Assembly (NCBI GenBank): GCA_964604045.1
Contig: CAZRXM010000026.1
Location: 1-13,783, forward strand
Length of the DNA stretch: 13,783 bases
Source: DRVP01 sp964604045
Lineage (GTDB): Archaea > Thermoproteota > Bathyarchaeia > Bathyarchaeales > Bathycorpusculaceae
Direction: 5' to 3'
Shown here: piece by piece, positions 1 through 7,331 of the stretch
Position numbering within the stretch: position 1 is the first letter of the stretch
Layout of the letters: every line of letters starts with the position of its first letter
Translations under genes and position numbers: made by a program
The notes under the pieces: generated by a model
Database searches by the model: none
Told to the model about the DNA's origin: nothing
Seen by the model: the letters and a program-made list of their open reading frames with translations, nothing else

Positions 1-268
1 CGCCTTCAAGCTCTGGCTCAAGCTTTGCTCCAGCAACTTCGATGACGATGCCGAATGGGTAGGTTTTGCCCTCTTCCATGTCTTTAATGTCTGGTCCAAT
101 GATGGTTATTTTTCCGTCTTCAACTTCTTCTGGCTTCTTGACTCTTGCAAGCTCAAATTTTTCTTTGACGTCTGGTCCGCCCAGCTCAACGTACATGTCT
201 TTTCTTCTTATGCGTTCGCCCTCGTAGATTACGCCAACATCGACGGGTATGTCCTGAAACATGCTCAT
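1..268 (-). CDS. cdhC: CODH/ACS beta subunit (acetyl-CoA synthase), N-terminal 89 codons, partial
   Basis: This is the start of the acetyl-CoA synthase (beta) subunit of the archaeal CODH/ACS complex, which joins CO, a methyl group from the corrinoid protein and CoA at the nickel-containing A-cluster. The visible residues (MSMFQDIPVDVGVIYEGER, then an RRKDMYVELGGP segment) match the conserved N-terminus of archaeal CdhC as I remember it. The A-cluster cysteines lie beyond the window. The ATG at 266-268 is preferred because GGAGGCGAG lies a few bases upstream; a second in-frame ATG two codons later (260-262) is possible. The start lies 16 nt past the end of cdhB, so it is co-transcribed with it. 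The gene is cut by the window edge, not broken. Confidence 0.9.
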   Translation of the reverse strand, partial: MSMFQDIPVDVGVIYEGERIRRKDMYVELGGPDVKEKFELARVKKPEEVEDGKITIIGPDIKDMEEGKTYPFGIVIEVAGAKLEPELEG

Positions 269-284
269 TCTATCTCGCCTCCAT

Positions 285-815
285 TCAAACTTTTTCCAAA
301 ACGATTTTGAGGTTTTTCACCCACTCTTCGTGGGAAAGGTTCGGGAAGGACCAGCTTGCATGAGGATGGTAAACGTTATCAAGCGAAATCGTTTTTAAAT
401 GTTTGGCGAAATGCTTCAAACCAGACAGAATAGTCCATTCCATATAGTAGTATAAGCCAACAAACAAGGCTAGGTCGTGTTGACCCCTGCCATCAACACC
501 AGCCCAAGAAGGATCAACGAGGCGATTTCCAATGTCAACGGCTGGCATGAAGGCTGCCGGCTTAAAACCCCGCTTTGCAAATTCACATACCATGTGGGCT
601 GTCGCCACAACCGGGATTCCCGTCTTTCTCGCAAACTCTATGATGAAGTCTATTAGTTTCCCGCCGTTGAAGTCTATTTGGACCGCTTGATGCCCAACCA
701 CTAGTACTGGACGCTGGGCCCGCTTAATCATGGCAACAACAACTTCAGGCTTTGTTATAACTAAAGCCTTTTTGGGTCCGGGAATCTCAGCCGTCTGCCA
801 TGGTTCAATTACCAT
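285..815 (-). CDS. cdhB: CODH/ACS epsilon subunit
   Basis: This 176-residue protein is the small epsilon subunit that pairs with CdhA in the archaeal alpha2-epsilon2 CODH component of the acetyl-CoA decarbonylase/synthase complex. The family has a Rossmann-like fold resembling the central domain of DHS-like NAD/FAD enzymes; its exact role is unsettled, and electron transfer or stabilisation of CdhA has been proposed. The N-terminal region (MVIEPWQTAEIPGPKKALVI followed by a KRAQRPVLVVGHQA segment at about residues 31-45) and the length fit the family (about 170 residues). The ATG at 813-815 follows TAGGAGGA, a strong ribosome binding site that overlaps the stop of cdhA 12 nt upstream. Location between cdhA and cdhC is the standard archaeal order. 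Confidence 0.9.
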   Translation of the reverse strand: MVIEPWQTAEIPGPKKALVITKPEVVVAMIKRAQRPVLVVGHQAVQIDFNGGKLIDFIIEFARKTGIPVVATAHMVCEFAKRGFKPAAFMPAVDIGNRLVDPSWAGVDGRGQHDLALFVGLYYYMEWTILSGLKHFAKHLKTISLDNVYHPHASWSFPNLSHEEWVKNLKIVLEKV

Positions 816-827
816 AACGCGTTCCTC

Positions 828-3185
828 CTACTCCCTCCTCTTCCTTATAAGCCTAGGCAGCAGCGTTGGGTCTGGAATCACGGTTTCCCTCCAGCCTTTC
901 TCTTCGAGCATTTTGATGATTTCATCCTTCATGGTTACGGGGATGTCAGCAATGGTGCGCACGAAACGGTGAACGTCCTCGGGCATTGTTCCATACAGCC
1001 GCTTATGCAGGTCAATGTAGTGTGTCAGCTTTATGGCGCGTCCTTTCGTCGTGTCGTTCGGCCTCATACAAAGCTTGGCAATCATGACCATGGCTTCCTC
1101 TTTGGTCTCGGCAGCATAGAACAAGTGTTCAGGCGTCGGCCCCACATACACTTTTTCACCTGTCCGTGCATCATAAACATACCAGTCTTCCTCGCGATCA
1201 GCCCTTCCAAGAAGCATACGCCTATATTTGACTCCGTGGGGGCCGACAATGACTGGTATGCCTAAACGCCAGAAGCCGGCGGCTATTGAAGCAGCCTTCT
1301 GAGAGTATGCCCCCCAAGCGACGCCCACAGCGCCCACGCGGTTGAGAATGTAGTCAGCTATTTCTTCGTAGTTGGCGCGTAGGTTTCTCTTGGCGAATAT
1401 GTTGGCGATTTTTATGGCCGCACCAGCTATGTGGGCGTTGGCTACGCATGAACCCACGTTAACCACGCATCCAGCCGTGAATTCGCCTGTAAACTCCTCA
1501 TAAAGCGTTTTGCCCTCCTCATTCTTATACATGCCAACGGTCATGGCTGCGCATCCGGAAGTCACGACGATGTAGCGTCTGTTAGCGAATTCACGGCACA
1601 TCTCTGCGACCTCCAGTCCGCCCCTTGGATAGTTGGCACATCCGACAAAAGCAACCACACCGGGGATTTCGCCGAGAACGATGGGACTTCCAACGTTTCG
1701 GATTTCCACGTCTTGGATTGGGCCTCTTCCAGCCCGCACCTTGTATGTTTCTTCCTTCAGCTTTTTCTCGCCAGCTTTCACTATGAAGCTGTGAATCTGA
1801 AGGCTTGCTGGACACGCCTCCTCACAACGGCCGCATCCGACACAAAAGTCGTAAAGGTCTGCAAGCTTCGCTAAGGAACCTTCCATGGCGGCTTTCATGG
1901 CTTCCGGAATGTGTAGGTCTTGGGGGCAAGCCCTTCTGCAGTCGCCGCACTGGCGGCATTCCTTAGCCTTCCGCAGAACCTCGTCCACTTCTGGAATCGC
2001 CTTAAACTTTTTCCTTAGAGGTGCAACTTTCAAGGCGACTTTGACGGCAACTTCGCCCACTTTCTCCGGGTCGAGGATTAACACACCGGGGGTTTTGCCG
2101 CTAACCAAGTCTTCAACTATAGCGTCAGCTGGGTCGTCTGTGCGGTTCGGCAAGCCCATACAATTCTTTTCGGAAGTCGCTATGACTGGAGCCTTAATTC
2201 GCTGGGCTTCGTAGAAGGAGTCTGTCCTAATGCATTGCTCGTCAAGCACAACAACATCTGGAACCCCGCTTCTAATGAAGCGCAACTGCCACGATATTGG
2301 GCCTATAATTTTGCCGCGCTTGTAATACCGTGTGAAGTCGTGGGCTGTGCAGCATAGCCCGCAAACCTCAATTTCCCCGTCAAGTCCGTTCTCTTTTATG
2401 TAGTCTATTATTCCGACAGAGGGTACAACATTATGTCCGATGCAAAGGATTACGGGCTTTTCGATGTTAACTGTGCCGTAGCCAAGATCCACAAGCGGGG
2501 CGTCTGGGTCACCTTTTGGGAAGCCGTAGGCCGCTATTTGGGCTATGTCCGCCACTTCCATTCCAACATGGTCAAGCATGCCCACATGGAAAACCTTAGA
2601 CTCGAAGTCTATGTTGTTGCCCTCCTGCCCAGTGTGGCAGACGGATAAGCAATGAGTGATCTGCGTTTCCACATAATCCAACACATCTTCAAGGTCGCCG
2701 AGAGTTTCCGGTTTAACTCCACACACAAGCCTTGTCACCGGCGCCTCAACTTGAATGTTCAAGCCGCCGACGTCCAGCGGCATCCTTCTCCCATACTCTT
2801 TGATGAGGTGTTCCACTAGATGGCGGGCATGCCCAGTATGGGTGGCGGCACCTATGCAGCACGCCAAAAGCACTATCCGGGATTGTTGGGCAGCTATGTC
2901 TATTCCGCATGCCCCACGTTTTCCACCTGTTAAGTCGCATTTGCCGAAAGTGCAGAGGCAGCATACGTCGCAGAAGGGCATATAAAAGGGCTTGTAGCGT
3001 TGTAAAAGCTTCATGTCCCATTCGCGGAGGGTTGTAAGCGATGGGAAAGGCGTAGGCCCCACAGGCTCCGCCCATGTTTCCTCAACAACCCTGCCAACTG
3101 ACAATTCGAGGTTTTTAATAAGCCCAAAGTCTGATTTTAACTCTCCAATTTTGATGTGTAATCCCTTTTTGTTCAAGGTGAACAC
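828..3185 (-). CDS. cdhA: CODH/ACS alpha subunit (Ni-Fe carbon monoxide dehydrogenase)
   Basis: This 785-residue protein is the catalytic CO dehydrogenase subunit of the archaeal CODH/ACS complex, interconverting CO2 and CO for acetyl-CoA synthesis or cleavage. N-terminal cysteines 72, 75, 76, 78, 83 and 93 fit the D- and B-cluster ligands. Candidate C-cluster ligands are His251, Cys278 or Cys279, Cys318, Cys516, Cys545 and Cys573, in the order expected for Ni-CODH. Two extra ferredoxin-type 4Fe4S motifs, C410-x2-C-x2-C-x3-C420 and C448-x2-C-x2-C-x3-C458, are the insert that distinguishes archaeal CdhA from bacterial CooS. Length matches the family (about 780-800). The start is GTG at 3183-3185 with only a weak ribosome binding site; it places the first cluster cysteine at residue 72, as in methanogen CdhA. 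It begins the cdhA-cdhB-cdhC run and has its own TATA-like elements upstream. Confidence 0.95.
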   Translation of the reverse strand: MFTLNKKGLHIKIGELKSDFGLIKNLELSVGRVVEETWAEPVGPTPFPSLTTLREWDMKLLQRYKPFYMPFCDVCCLCTFGKCDLTGGKRGACGIDIAAQQSRIVLLACCIGAATHTGHARHLVEHLIKEYGRRMPLDVGGLNIQVEAPVTRLVCGVKPETLGDLEDVLDYVETQITHCLSVCHTGQEGNNIDFESKVFHVGMLDHVGMEVADIAQIAAYGFPKGDPDAPLVDLGYGTVNIEKPVILCIGHNVVPSVGIIDYIKENGLDGEIEVCGLCCTAHDFTRYYKRGKIIGPISWQLRFIRSGVPDVVVLDEQCIRTDSFYEAQRIKAPVIATSEKNCMGLPNRTDDPADAIVEDLVSGKTPGVLILDPEKVGEVAVKVALKVAPLRKKFKAIPEVDEVLRKAKECRQCGDCRRACPQDLHIPEAMKAAMEGSLAKLADLYDFCVGCGRCEEACPASLQIHSFIVKAGEKKLKEETYKVRAGRGPIQDVEIRNVGSPIVLGEIPGVVAFVGCANYPRGGLEVAEMCREFANRRYIVVTSGCAAMTVGMYKNEEGKTLYEEFTGEFTAGCVVNVGSCVANAHIAGAAIKIANIFAKRNLRANYEEIADYILNRVGAVGVAWGAYSQKAASIAAGFWRLGIPVIVGPHGVKYRRMLLGRADREEDWYVYDARTGEKVYVGPTPEHLFYAAETKEEAMVMIAKLCMRPNDTTKGRAIKLTHYIDLHKRLYGTMPEDVHRFVRTIADIPVTMKDEIIKMLEEKGWRETVIPDPTLLPRLIRKRRE

Positions 3186-3218
3186 AACCTGGGATAGAAG
3201 GTTTAATGTTGACGACGG

Positions 3219-3262
3219 ATATTTTAAGCTTTTCTAGAGAGGCTTCGACTGAGTATAAAAAA
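3219..3262 (-). promoter_or_regulatory. Two TATA-like elements upstream of cdhA
   Basis: The 104-nt gap between cooC2 and cdhA contains two AT-rich blocks when read on the minus strand: TTTTTTATACTC at 3251-3262 and CTTAAAATAT at 3219-3228. Placing transcription starts about 25 nt downstream gives leaders of roughly 45 and 12 nt before the GTG of cdhA. Either could serve as an archaeal TATA box. The T-run of the upstream block could also act as a terminator for cooC2. This is pattern inference only. Confidence 0.35.
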
Positions 3263-3289
3263 TTAAGCATTCATGGCCGAAGCTTACAG

Positions 3290-4063
3290 TTACCCTTTTT
3301 TGTACCCAGCGTTCTCCATGATTCTCTTAACTGAAAGATATGCTGGTGTATCGGGCGGTAGCGTCAACAGAGATTTTCCAGCTAAGACGTATTCTTCAAC
3401 GTTTTCGTCGTAGGCTATCTTTCCGAGAAATTTGAAGGGTAAGAGTTTTTTGGCTTGGTTTTCAAGGTCTTCTGGGAATCTGAAGCCTCCGACGACGTAG
3501 AAATTTTTGAAGTCTATTTTGACTTCCCTTGCTACGCGGTAGGCGCGTTTAACGTGGTCAAAGGACTTTTTAGAAGGGTCTATTACGTCAAAGATGTCGT
3601 CCACTTTAGACGTTATTCGCCTATTAAGGTGTTCTAAGCCGGCCGGTGAGTCTATTAAAACGTAGCGGTAGTTTTTAGTAACCGATTCTAGAGCCCCCTT
3701 TAGGGCGGCGTTTGGCAGGCAGTAGCAACCTTCCACCCATTTTGTTCCAAGCGCGATAAAGTCAAAGTGCTCACCTTCATACATGCCGTACGCCCAGATA
3801 CGGCTTTCAATTCGTTCGATGGGCGGCACGCCGACTGTTGTTCCACCTTCTTCAAGAAATGTTTCTACGAGAAGTTCCGAAATGGTTTTCTTGCCTGCTT
3901 CGTGAGGGTCTACGCCTACCATTTCACCCAAATTCTGGTCTGGATCAGCATCCACTAGAAGCAGTGGAGCCTCGCCAAGTTCAATGAAATATCTGGTCAT
4001 TAAGGCGACAAAGCTTGTTTTGCCTGTTCCACCCCTTCCCATGGTGACTATGATTTTTGCCAT
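3290..4063 (-). CDS. CooC-type nickel-insertion ATPase, paralogue 2 (Arg in signature-Lys position)
   Basis: This is a MinD/SIMIBI-class P-loop ATPase of the CooC family, which loads nickel into the CODH C-cluster or ACS A-cluster. I place the start at the ATG 4061-4063, preceded by GGAGAG, giving 257 residues that begin MAKIIVTMGRGGTGKTSF; the frame stays open for 38 codons upstream but those overlap cooC1 and lie before the P-loop. The deviant Walker A reads GRGGTGKT with Lys15 present and Arg10 where KGGxGKT proteins carry the intersubunit lysine. A VDADPDQN motif lies at 37-44, the CooC metal-binding C-x-C at Cys113/Cys115, and a DSPAGLEH motif at 138-145. It follows cooC1 by 46 nt and precedes cdhA, so a role in maturing the adjacent CODH/ACS is a reasonable inference. 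Which metallocluster each paralogue serves cannot be read from sequence. Confidence 0.85.
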   Translation of the reverse strand: MAKIIVTMGRGGTGKTSFVALMTRYFIELGEAPLLLVDADPDQNLGEMVGVDPHEAGKKTISELLVETFLEEGGTTVGVPPIERIESRIWAYGMYEGEHFDFIALGTKWVEGCYCLPNAALKGALESVTKNYRYVLIDSPAGLEHLNRRITSKVDDIFDVIDPSKKSFDHVKRAYRVAREVKIDFKNFYVVGGFRFPEDLENQAKKLLPFKFLGKIAYDENVEEYVLAGKSLLTLPPDTPAYLSVKRIMENAGYKKG

Positions 4064-4109
4064 ATTAGACTCTCCGCTCGCGTTTGGTAAGAGTAGGTTT
4101 TCGGCCTTA

Positions 4110-4889
4110 TTAGATGTTGCCTTGCAGAAGCATGTCGCAAAGTCTTTCAACAGCTTTAACGGCGGTTGAATCCTCAAGTTTTAATGGGGTTTCGCCCCGC
4201 ATTTCAGCCTCCAAAACCTTCTGATCGAAGGGTAAAAAGTCTAAAATGGATAGGCCGTTCTCGGATGCAAACTTTTCAATAACCTTTTTATGAACTTCGT
4301 TTTCCACCTTGTTTCCAACTAGGAATATGCGGTCTATTCCAGCTTTCACGCCTAACTCGTGGATGCGTTTGGCTGTTTCAAGAGCCTTCAGGTTTGCGTC
4401 AGCCACAACAAGCATAACGTCCACATGCCGGGCTGTGCCTCGCCCCATGTGTTCGACGCCAGCCTCCATGTCTAAGACGACGGCCTCGCCGCATTCAACA
4501 ACCAAATGCCTCAAAAGCGAACGCACAACGGCATTGGCTGGACAAGTGCAGCCGGTCCCAACGGAGCGCACAGTTCCCATGACAATGAGGTTCACGCCCA
4601 TAGGCGTTTGGACAGCATAATCCCGCACAATATCGTCCACGGTAAAAGTTAGACGGTATACGCCAGCATAACCCGTACCGGTCTTCGCCTCAATAAGCTG
4701 CTTGTTCTCGGAGATGGGCACTATGCGGCTAGCCTCCTCCGGCGACAAGCCCAACGTCAAGGCGAGGTTAGGTGAAGGATCAGCATCAATAGCAATAGTT
4801 TTGAAACCCCTCTTAGCTAGGGCGTAGGCCAAACCGCCAGCAACGAAAGTCTTGCCAACGCCGCCCTTACCGGAAACAGCCACCTTCAT
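4110..4889 (-). CDS. cooC: CooC-type nickel-insertion ATPase, paralogue 1
   Basis: This 259-residue protein is a CooC-family ATPase for nickel delivery to carbon monoxide dehydrogenase. It starts MKVAVSGKGGVGKTF, a standard deviant Walker A with both the signature Lys8 and the P-loop Lys13. It then has IDADPSPNLA at about 34-43, the metal-binding C-x-C at Cys114/Cys116 within TGCTCPANA, and DMEAGVEHMGRG at about 140-151, all hallmarks of CooC. The ATG at 4887-4889 is preceded by GGTGA at short spacing. It is the first gene of the cooC1-cooC2-cdhA-cdhB-cdhC series, with a TATA-like element just upstream. Family assignment is strong; the exact client (CdhA C-cluster versus CdhC A-cluster) is inferred from position only. 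Confidence 0.9.
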   Translation of the reverse strand: MKVAVSGKGGVGKTFVAGGLAYALAKRGFKTIAIDADPSPNLALTLGLSPEEASRIVPISENKQLIEAKTGTGYAGVYRLTFTVDDIVRDYAVQTPMGVNLIVMGTVRSVGTGCTCPANAVVRSLLRHLVVECGEAVVLDMEAGVEHMGRGTARHVDVMLVVADANLKALETAKRIHELGVKAGIDRIFLVGNKVENEVHKKVIEKFASENGLSILDFLPFDQKVLEAEMRGETPLKLEDSTAVKAVERLCDMLLQGNI

Positions 4890-4912
4890 AAATTCACCAA
4901 AGTATCAAACTT

Positions 4913-4920
4913 CTATTTAA
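4913..4920 (-). promoter_or_regulatory. TATA-like element before cooC1
   Basis: Read on the minus strand, TTAAATAG is centred about 27 nt ahead of the cooC1 ATG. With the usual archaeal spacing of about 25 nt this predicts a transcript starting almost at the start codon, a leaderless or near-leaderless mRNA. It overlaps the last codons of the PIN-domain relic. Motif evidence only. Confidence 0.35.
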
Positions 4921-5215
4921 GCAAGCGTCTGCACTTCACCTTTTAAACTGTTTAAAGTGCGATCTTGACAATAGTCTTCAGCTCCCGTCAATGACTGTGG
5001 TAGCCACTATTATGCAGTCTCCACATGGAATTTTCTTTTGGTATTTGTGTCTGAAAATTCAGCCTGTTTTCTATTTCGCTGTTAAATTAGCAATGTCTAA
5101 CCCTGAATTGGCAAGCCTCTAAAATGTTCTTCAGCAACGTCCCCTACCGCCGTTTTTCTCGTTAGCGCATAAAATTCTCCTAGGCCTTTATTCCCAAGCT
5201 TCCTGCGATATTGGA
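4913..5215 (-). pseudogene. Relic of a PIN-domain (VapC-like) toxin gene
   Basis: This is the only recognisable content of the 399-nt gap between cooC1 and the deoxyhypusine synthase gene. On the minus strand one frame (5198 down to a TAG at 5097-5099) reads LGNKGLG then EFYALTRKTAVGDVAEEHF, resembling the middle of a PIN nuclease. After a frame change, 5052 down to 4936 reads RHKYQ then KIPCGDCIIVATTVIDGS, the usual PIN block around the third acidic residue (GDCIIAATA type). A TGA at 4978-4980 follows, and the frame resumes with SHFKQFKR, typical of the PIN C-terminus, then another TGA. A further single-base shift gives VKCRRLLK and a stop at 4913-4915. The N-terminal catalytic aspartate region is missing or reduced to a possible DSNI remnant near 5210. 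Several stops and frameshifts mean no working protein. The family call is by eye. Confidence 0.6.
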
Positions 5216-5288
5216 ATCAAAAAAGTTGGACAGCAACAACCTAATCGCTGTAGAGATAGATTCCACTGCGGCGACGAAGTATGATGTT

Positions 5289-6221
5289 TTAAAGTCTTTC
5301 AAGAAGTGCGGCATATATTATTGGTAGGGCTATGGTGGCATCTGCTTCTACGGTTACGGTTTTTGCTCTTTCCTGGATTTTGCCCCATGATATGGCTTCT
5401 CTTGGACGTGCTCCAGATAGGCTCCCGTCGTATTCTACGGCTGTTGTTATGTAGACGGCGTAGTCTAAGCCTTTCTTGAATAGGTTCCACCAGAGGACGT
5501 GGTGTTTTGATATGCCTCCGCCTATTATTAGGGCGCCGGATTTTTTGGCTTGCCAAACCATGTCGTTTAGGAGTTGCTCGTCTTTAAGCACGTTTATTTT
5601 TAGGTCTTTGTGGTCTTGGCTGAAAAGCCATAGCTGGTAGCCTACTGCACCATCGGTTATACCAGGCACTATGACGGGTATCTGGTTTTTCCAGCACCAG
5701 TAGAGAATAGAGCTCTCGTCTAGGCGTTTTCCAATTTCCCAGCATAACTCGTAAGTGGCGAGTTCCCGTTTTCCTTCCGCGTAAATGCCGTTCAAAAATT
5801 CTGTCAGCTTCTCTTCGATTACTTCGCCGTAACTTGCGTTTGGCACAAGCACATTGCCTATTCGGCTTACGCCCCGTCTGTGAAGTTCTTTATCGTCCAT
5901 ATAAAAGTCGCCATGATAGTAGTCACGGAAACACCTCGCTAAGTCATGGTCAAGGGTGCCACATGTTGTGACGACGACGCTGAACCAATTTTTCTTAACC
6001 ATGTCGCGAATTACTCCCCTCGTGCCAGTGGCGATTATACAGGCGGGGAAAGAAAGAAAATTGAGGATGCCTTTCTCCTTCAACATGCTTTCGAGGATTT
6101 CCACGGCGACGGCTAAGTTTTTGGCTGTGAAACCTCCGCTTGCAAGCATCTGCCGTACAAGTGTGTTAGGGGAAACGCCCTTCGAAAGCTCGAAGTCCCT
6201 CACTTTCTCCAAAGTCGCCAC
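5289..6221 (-). CDS. dys: Deoxyhypusine synthase
   Basis: This 310-residue enzyme transfers the aminobutyl group of spermidine to a lysine of translation factor aIF5A in an NAD-dependent reaction, in the cytoplasm. The GGGISKHH motif at 234-241 contains the catalytic lysine (Lys239), and it is followed by DYAVYITTAVEYDGSLSGA and the EAISWGKI block (about 275-282), matching eukaryotic and archaeal DHS closely. TTCGTLDHDLAR at about 85-96 fits the NAD-binding region. Length agrees with archaeal DHS. The start is GTG (6219-6221) with no clear ribosome binding site; the N-terminal residues leading to LVRQMLASGGFTAKNLA support it. It lies 7 nt behind the stop of the paralogue at 6229-7275, so the two are probably translated from one mRNA. 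Confidence 0.93.
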   Translation of the reverse strand: MATLEKVRDFELSKGVSPNTLVRQMLASGGFTAKNLAVAVEILESMLKEKGILNFLSFPACIIATGTRGVIRDMVKKNWFSVVVTTCGTLDHDLARCFRDYYHGDFYMDDKELHRRGVSRIGNVLVPNASYGEVIEEKLTEFLNGIYAEGKRELATYELCWEIGKRLDESSILYWCWKNQIPVIVPGITDGAVGYQLWLFSQDHKDLKINVLKDEQLLNDMVWQAKKSGALIIGGGISKHHVLWWNLFKKGLDYAVYITTAVEYDGSLSGARPREAISWGKIQERAKTVTVEADATIALPIIYAALLERL

Positions 6222-6228
6222 ACCGAAG

Positions 6229-7275
6229 CTATTCTAGACCCTTAAACAGCCAAGACAAATCCGGAATCTTCGCCCTTTTTTCAACTCGTTCCGCCAAGGC
6301 GTGGACAACTATTGGAAAGGCTATTGTAGCGTCACAGTAACACTGCACGTTGCGTCCTTCCTTGGCTTCCTTGCCCCAACTAATGGCTTCCTCAAAAGTG
6401 CAGCCCGATAAACCTCCCCAATGAGGAGCGTCTGTCGTTATTTGTATGGCATACTTGTGCGGATAAACCCTTTCGTATTTTCTGGACTCTGTTAGACTTC
6501 TTCCGACGGTTGTAAGCTGTATAAAGTCCTTAGGAACGCCTCCGCCAATGTAAATCACACCGCTTTCAGGAGCTGCTTTAGCCTTTATGTCCACAAGCTG
6601 TTCGAAGTCCCTCATCTGGTCTATGGTTATGTCGAAGTTGGGGTCGGACTTCCTGTTTAAAAGATAAGCGATTCCATATCCGCTGTCAACTATTGCTGGA
6701 CAGAAAACTGGCACCTTGTTTTCGTAGGCCGTTGCCACAATGCTTTTAATTCCCATCCGAGAAAGTTCCTTTCCGAAAAGATGTAGGAACTCGGCTGAGG
6801 AGTATTTGCGCTTAGGGTCCACTTTTTTCATGAAATCAGCGATCAAGCTTTCCATCTGGCGGTATTCAAGCTCATCGGCGAAAACGTCGTAAAACCGGTC
6901 AATCTTGTATTCCAAAAGCTTGCTGTCGTCGACTAGATGGTAGCCTTGCCAGTACGTGCCTCCCATGGCTTCCAAAATGTCCTCTGAGATGTTGGCGCCT
7001 GTGGAAACTATTACGTCTATGAAACGTTGTTCAATAAGCCAGTTAACAATCTTCCATTGGCCTGTGGTACTCATGGAGCCCGCGTACCCGAAAAAGATTA
7101 CAACGTCGTCTTTAAGCATTTCTTCCCAGACTTCAACAACTTCGCCCAATTTTCTGCCTTGAAATCCCGTTTTAGCCATTTCTGAAAGTAGTTCCGAGAT
7201 TTTTTTGGGAGTTCTAACCTCTATCGGCTCAAGCTTCTTTTTAAAGAAAGGAGTTTGCCTTTTCTCCCTAATCAC
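6229..7275 (-). CDS. Deoxyhypusine synthase-like paralogue, substrate uncertain
   Basis: This 348-residue protein has the DHS fold but differs from the adjacent enzyme. It keeps GGG and the catalytic-position lysine (GGGVPKDF, 244-251, Lys249), but the two histidines that follow the lysine in true DHS are Asp-Phe. The NAD-region motif is STGANISEDILEAMGGT at about 91-107 instead of TTCGTLDHDLA. EAISWGKEA (296-304) and CDATIAFPIV near the C-terminus are preserved. It also has an N-terminal extension of about 20 basic residues and a short C-terminal tail. Such DHS-like proteins are often annotated as homospermidine synthase-like or DHS family; the lysine suggests aminobutyl transfer, but the acceptor is unknown. 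The start is GTG (7273-7275) behind GAAAGG. A TATA-like element lies in the 56-nt gap upstream. Confidence 0.85.
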   Translation of the reverse strand: MIREKRQTPFFKKKLEPIEVRTPKKISELLSEMAKTGFQGRKLGEVVEVWEEMLKDDVVIFFGYAGSMSTTGQWKIVNWLIEQRFIDVIVSTGANISEDILEAMGGTYWQGYHLVDDSKLLEYKIDRFYDVFADELEYRQMESLIADFMKKVDPKRKYSSAEFLHLFGKELSRMGIKSIVATAYENKVPVFCPAIVDSGYGIAYLLNRKSDPNFDITIDQMRDFEQLVDIKAKAAPESGVIYIGGGVPKDFIQLTTVGRSLTESRKYERVYPHKYAIQITTDAPHWGGLSGCTFEEAISWGKEAKEGRNVQCYCDATIAFPIVVHALAERVEKRAKIPDLSWLFKGLE

Positions 7276-7321
7276 TGCCTTTCAACTCCACAACTTTGGA
7301 AAGCTTTTTCACATACAACAC

Positions 7322-7330
7322 TTTTAAATC
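7322..7330 (-). promoter_or_regulatory. TATA-like element before the DHS pair
   Basis: GATTTAAAA on the minus strand lies in the 56-nt gap after the metallo-beta-lactamase gene. It is about 50 nt ahead of the GTG of the DHS-like gene, which predicts a leader of about 25 nt. It suggests that the two DHS genes form their own transcription unit, separate from cofE and the metallo-beta-lactamase gene. Confidence 0.3.
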
Positions 7331-7331
7331 T

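Noticed and set aside
1885..2214. Long plus-strand open frame inside cdhA, and several similar ones at 969-1265, 2433-2648 and 2755-2985
   Set aside because: They lie antisense to strongly conserved cdhA codons, have low-complexity or Ser/Arg-rich translations and no ribosome binding site, so they are shadows of the real gene.
4064..4177. Upstream extension of the second CooC protein by 38 codons
   Set aside because: The extension overlaps the end of cooC1, precedes the P-loop strand that normally starts these proteins, and the ATG at 4063 has a good GGAGAG site.
5211..5336. Short plus-strand open stretch across the end of deoxyhypusine synthase (reads LDSNNLIAVEIDS in part)
   Set aside because: It looks protein-like but is only about 40 codons with a TTG start, has no ribosome binding site, and runs antisense into the conserved C-terminus of the DHS gene.
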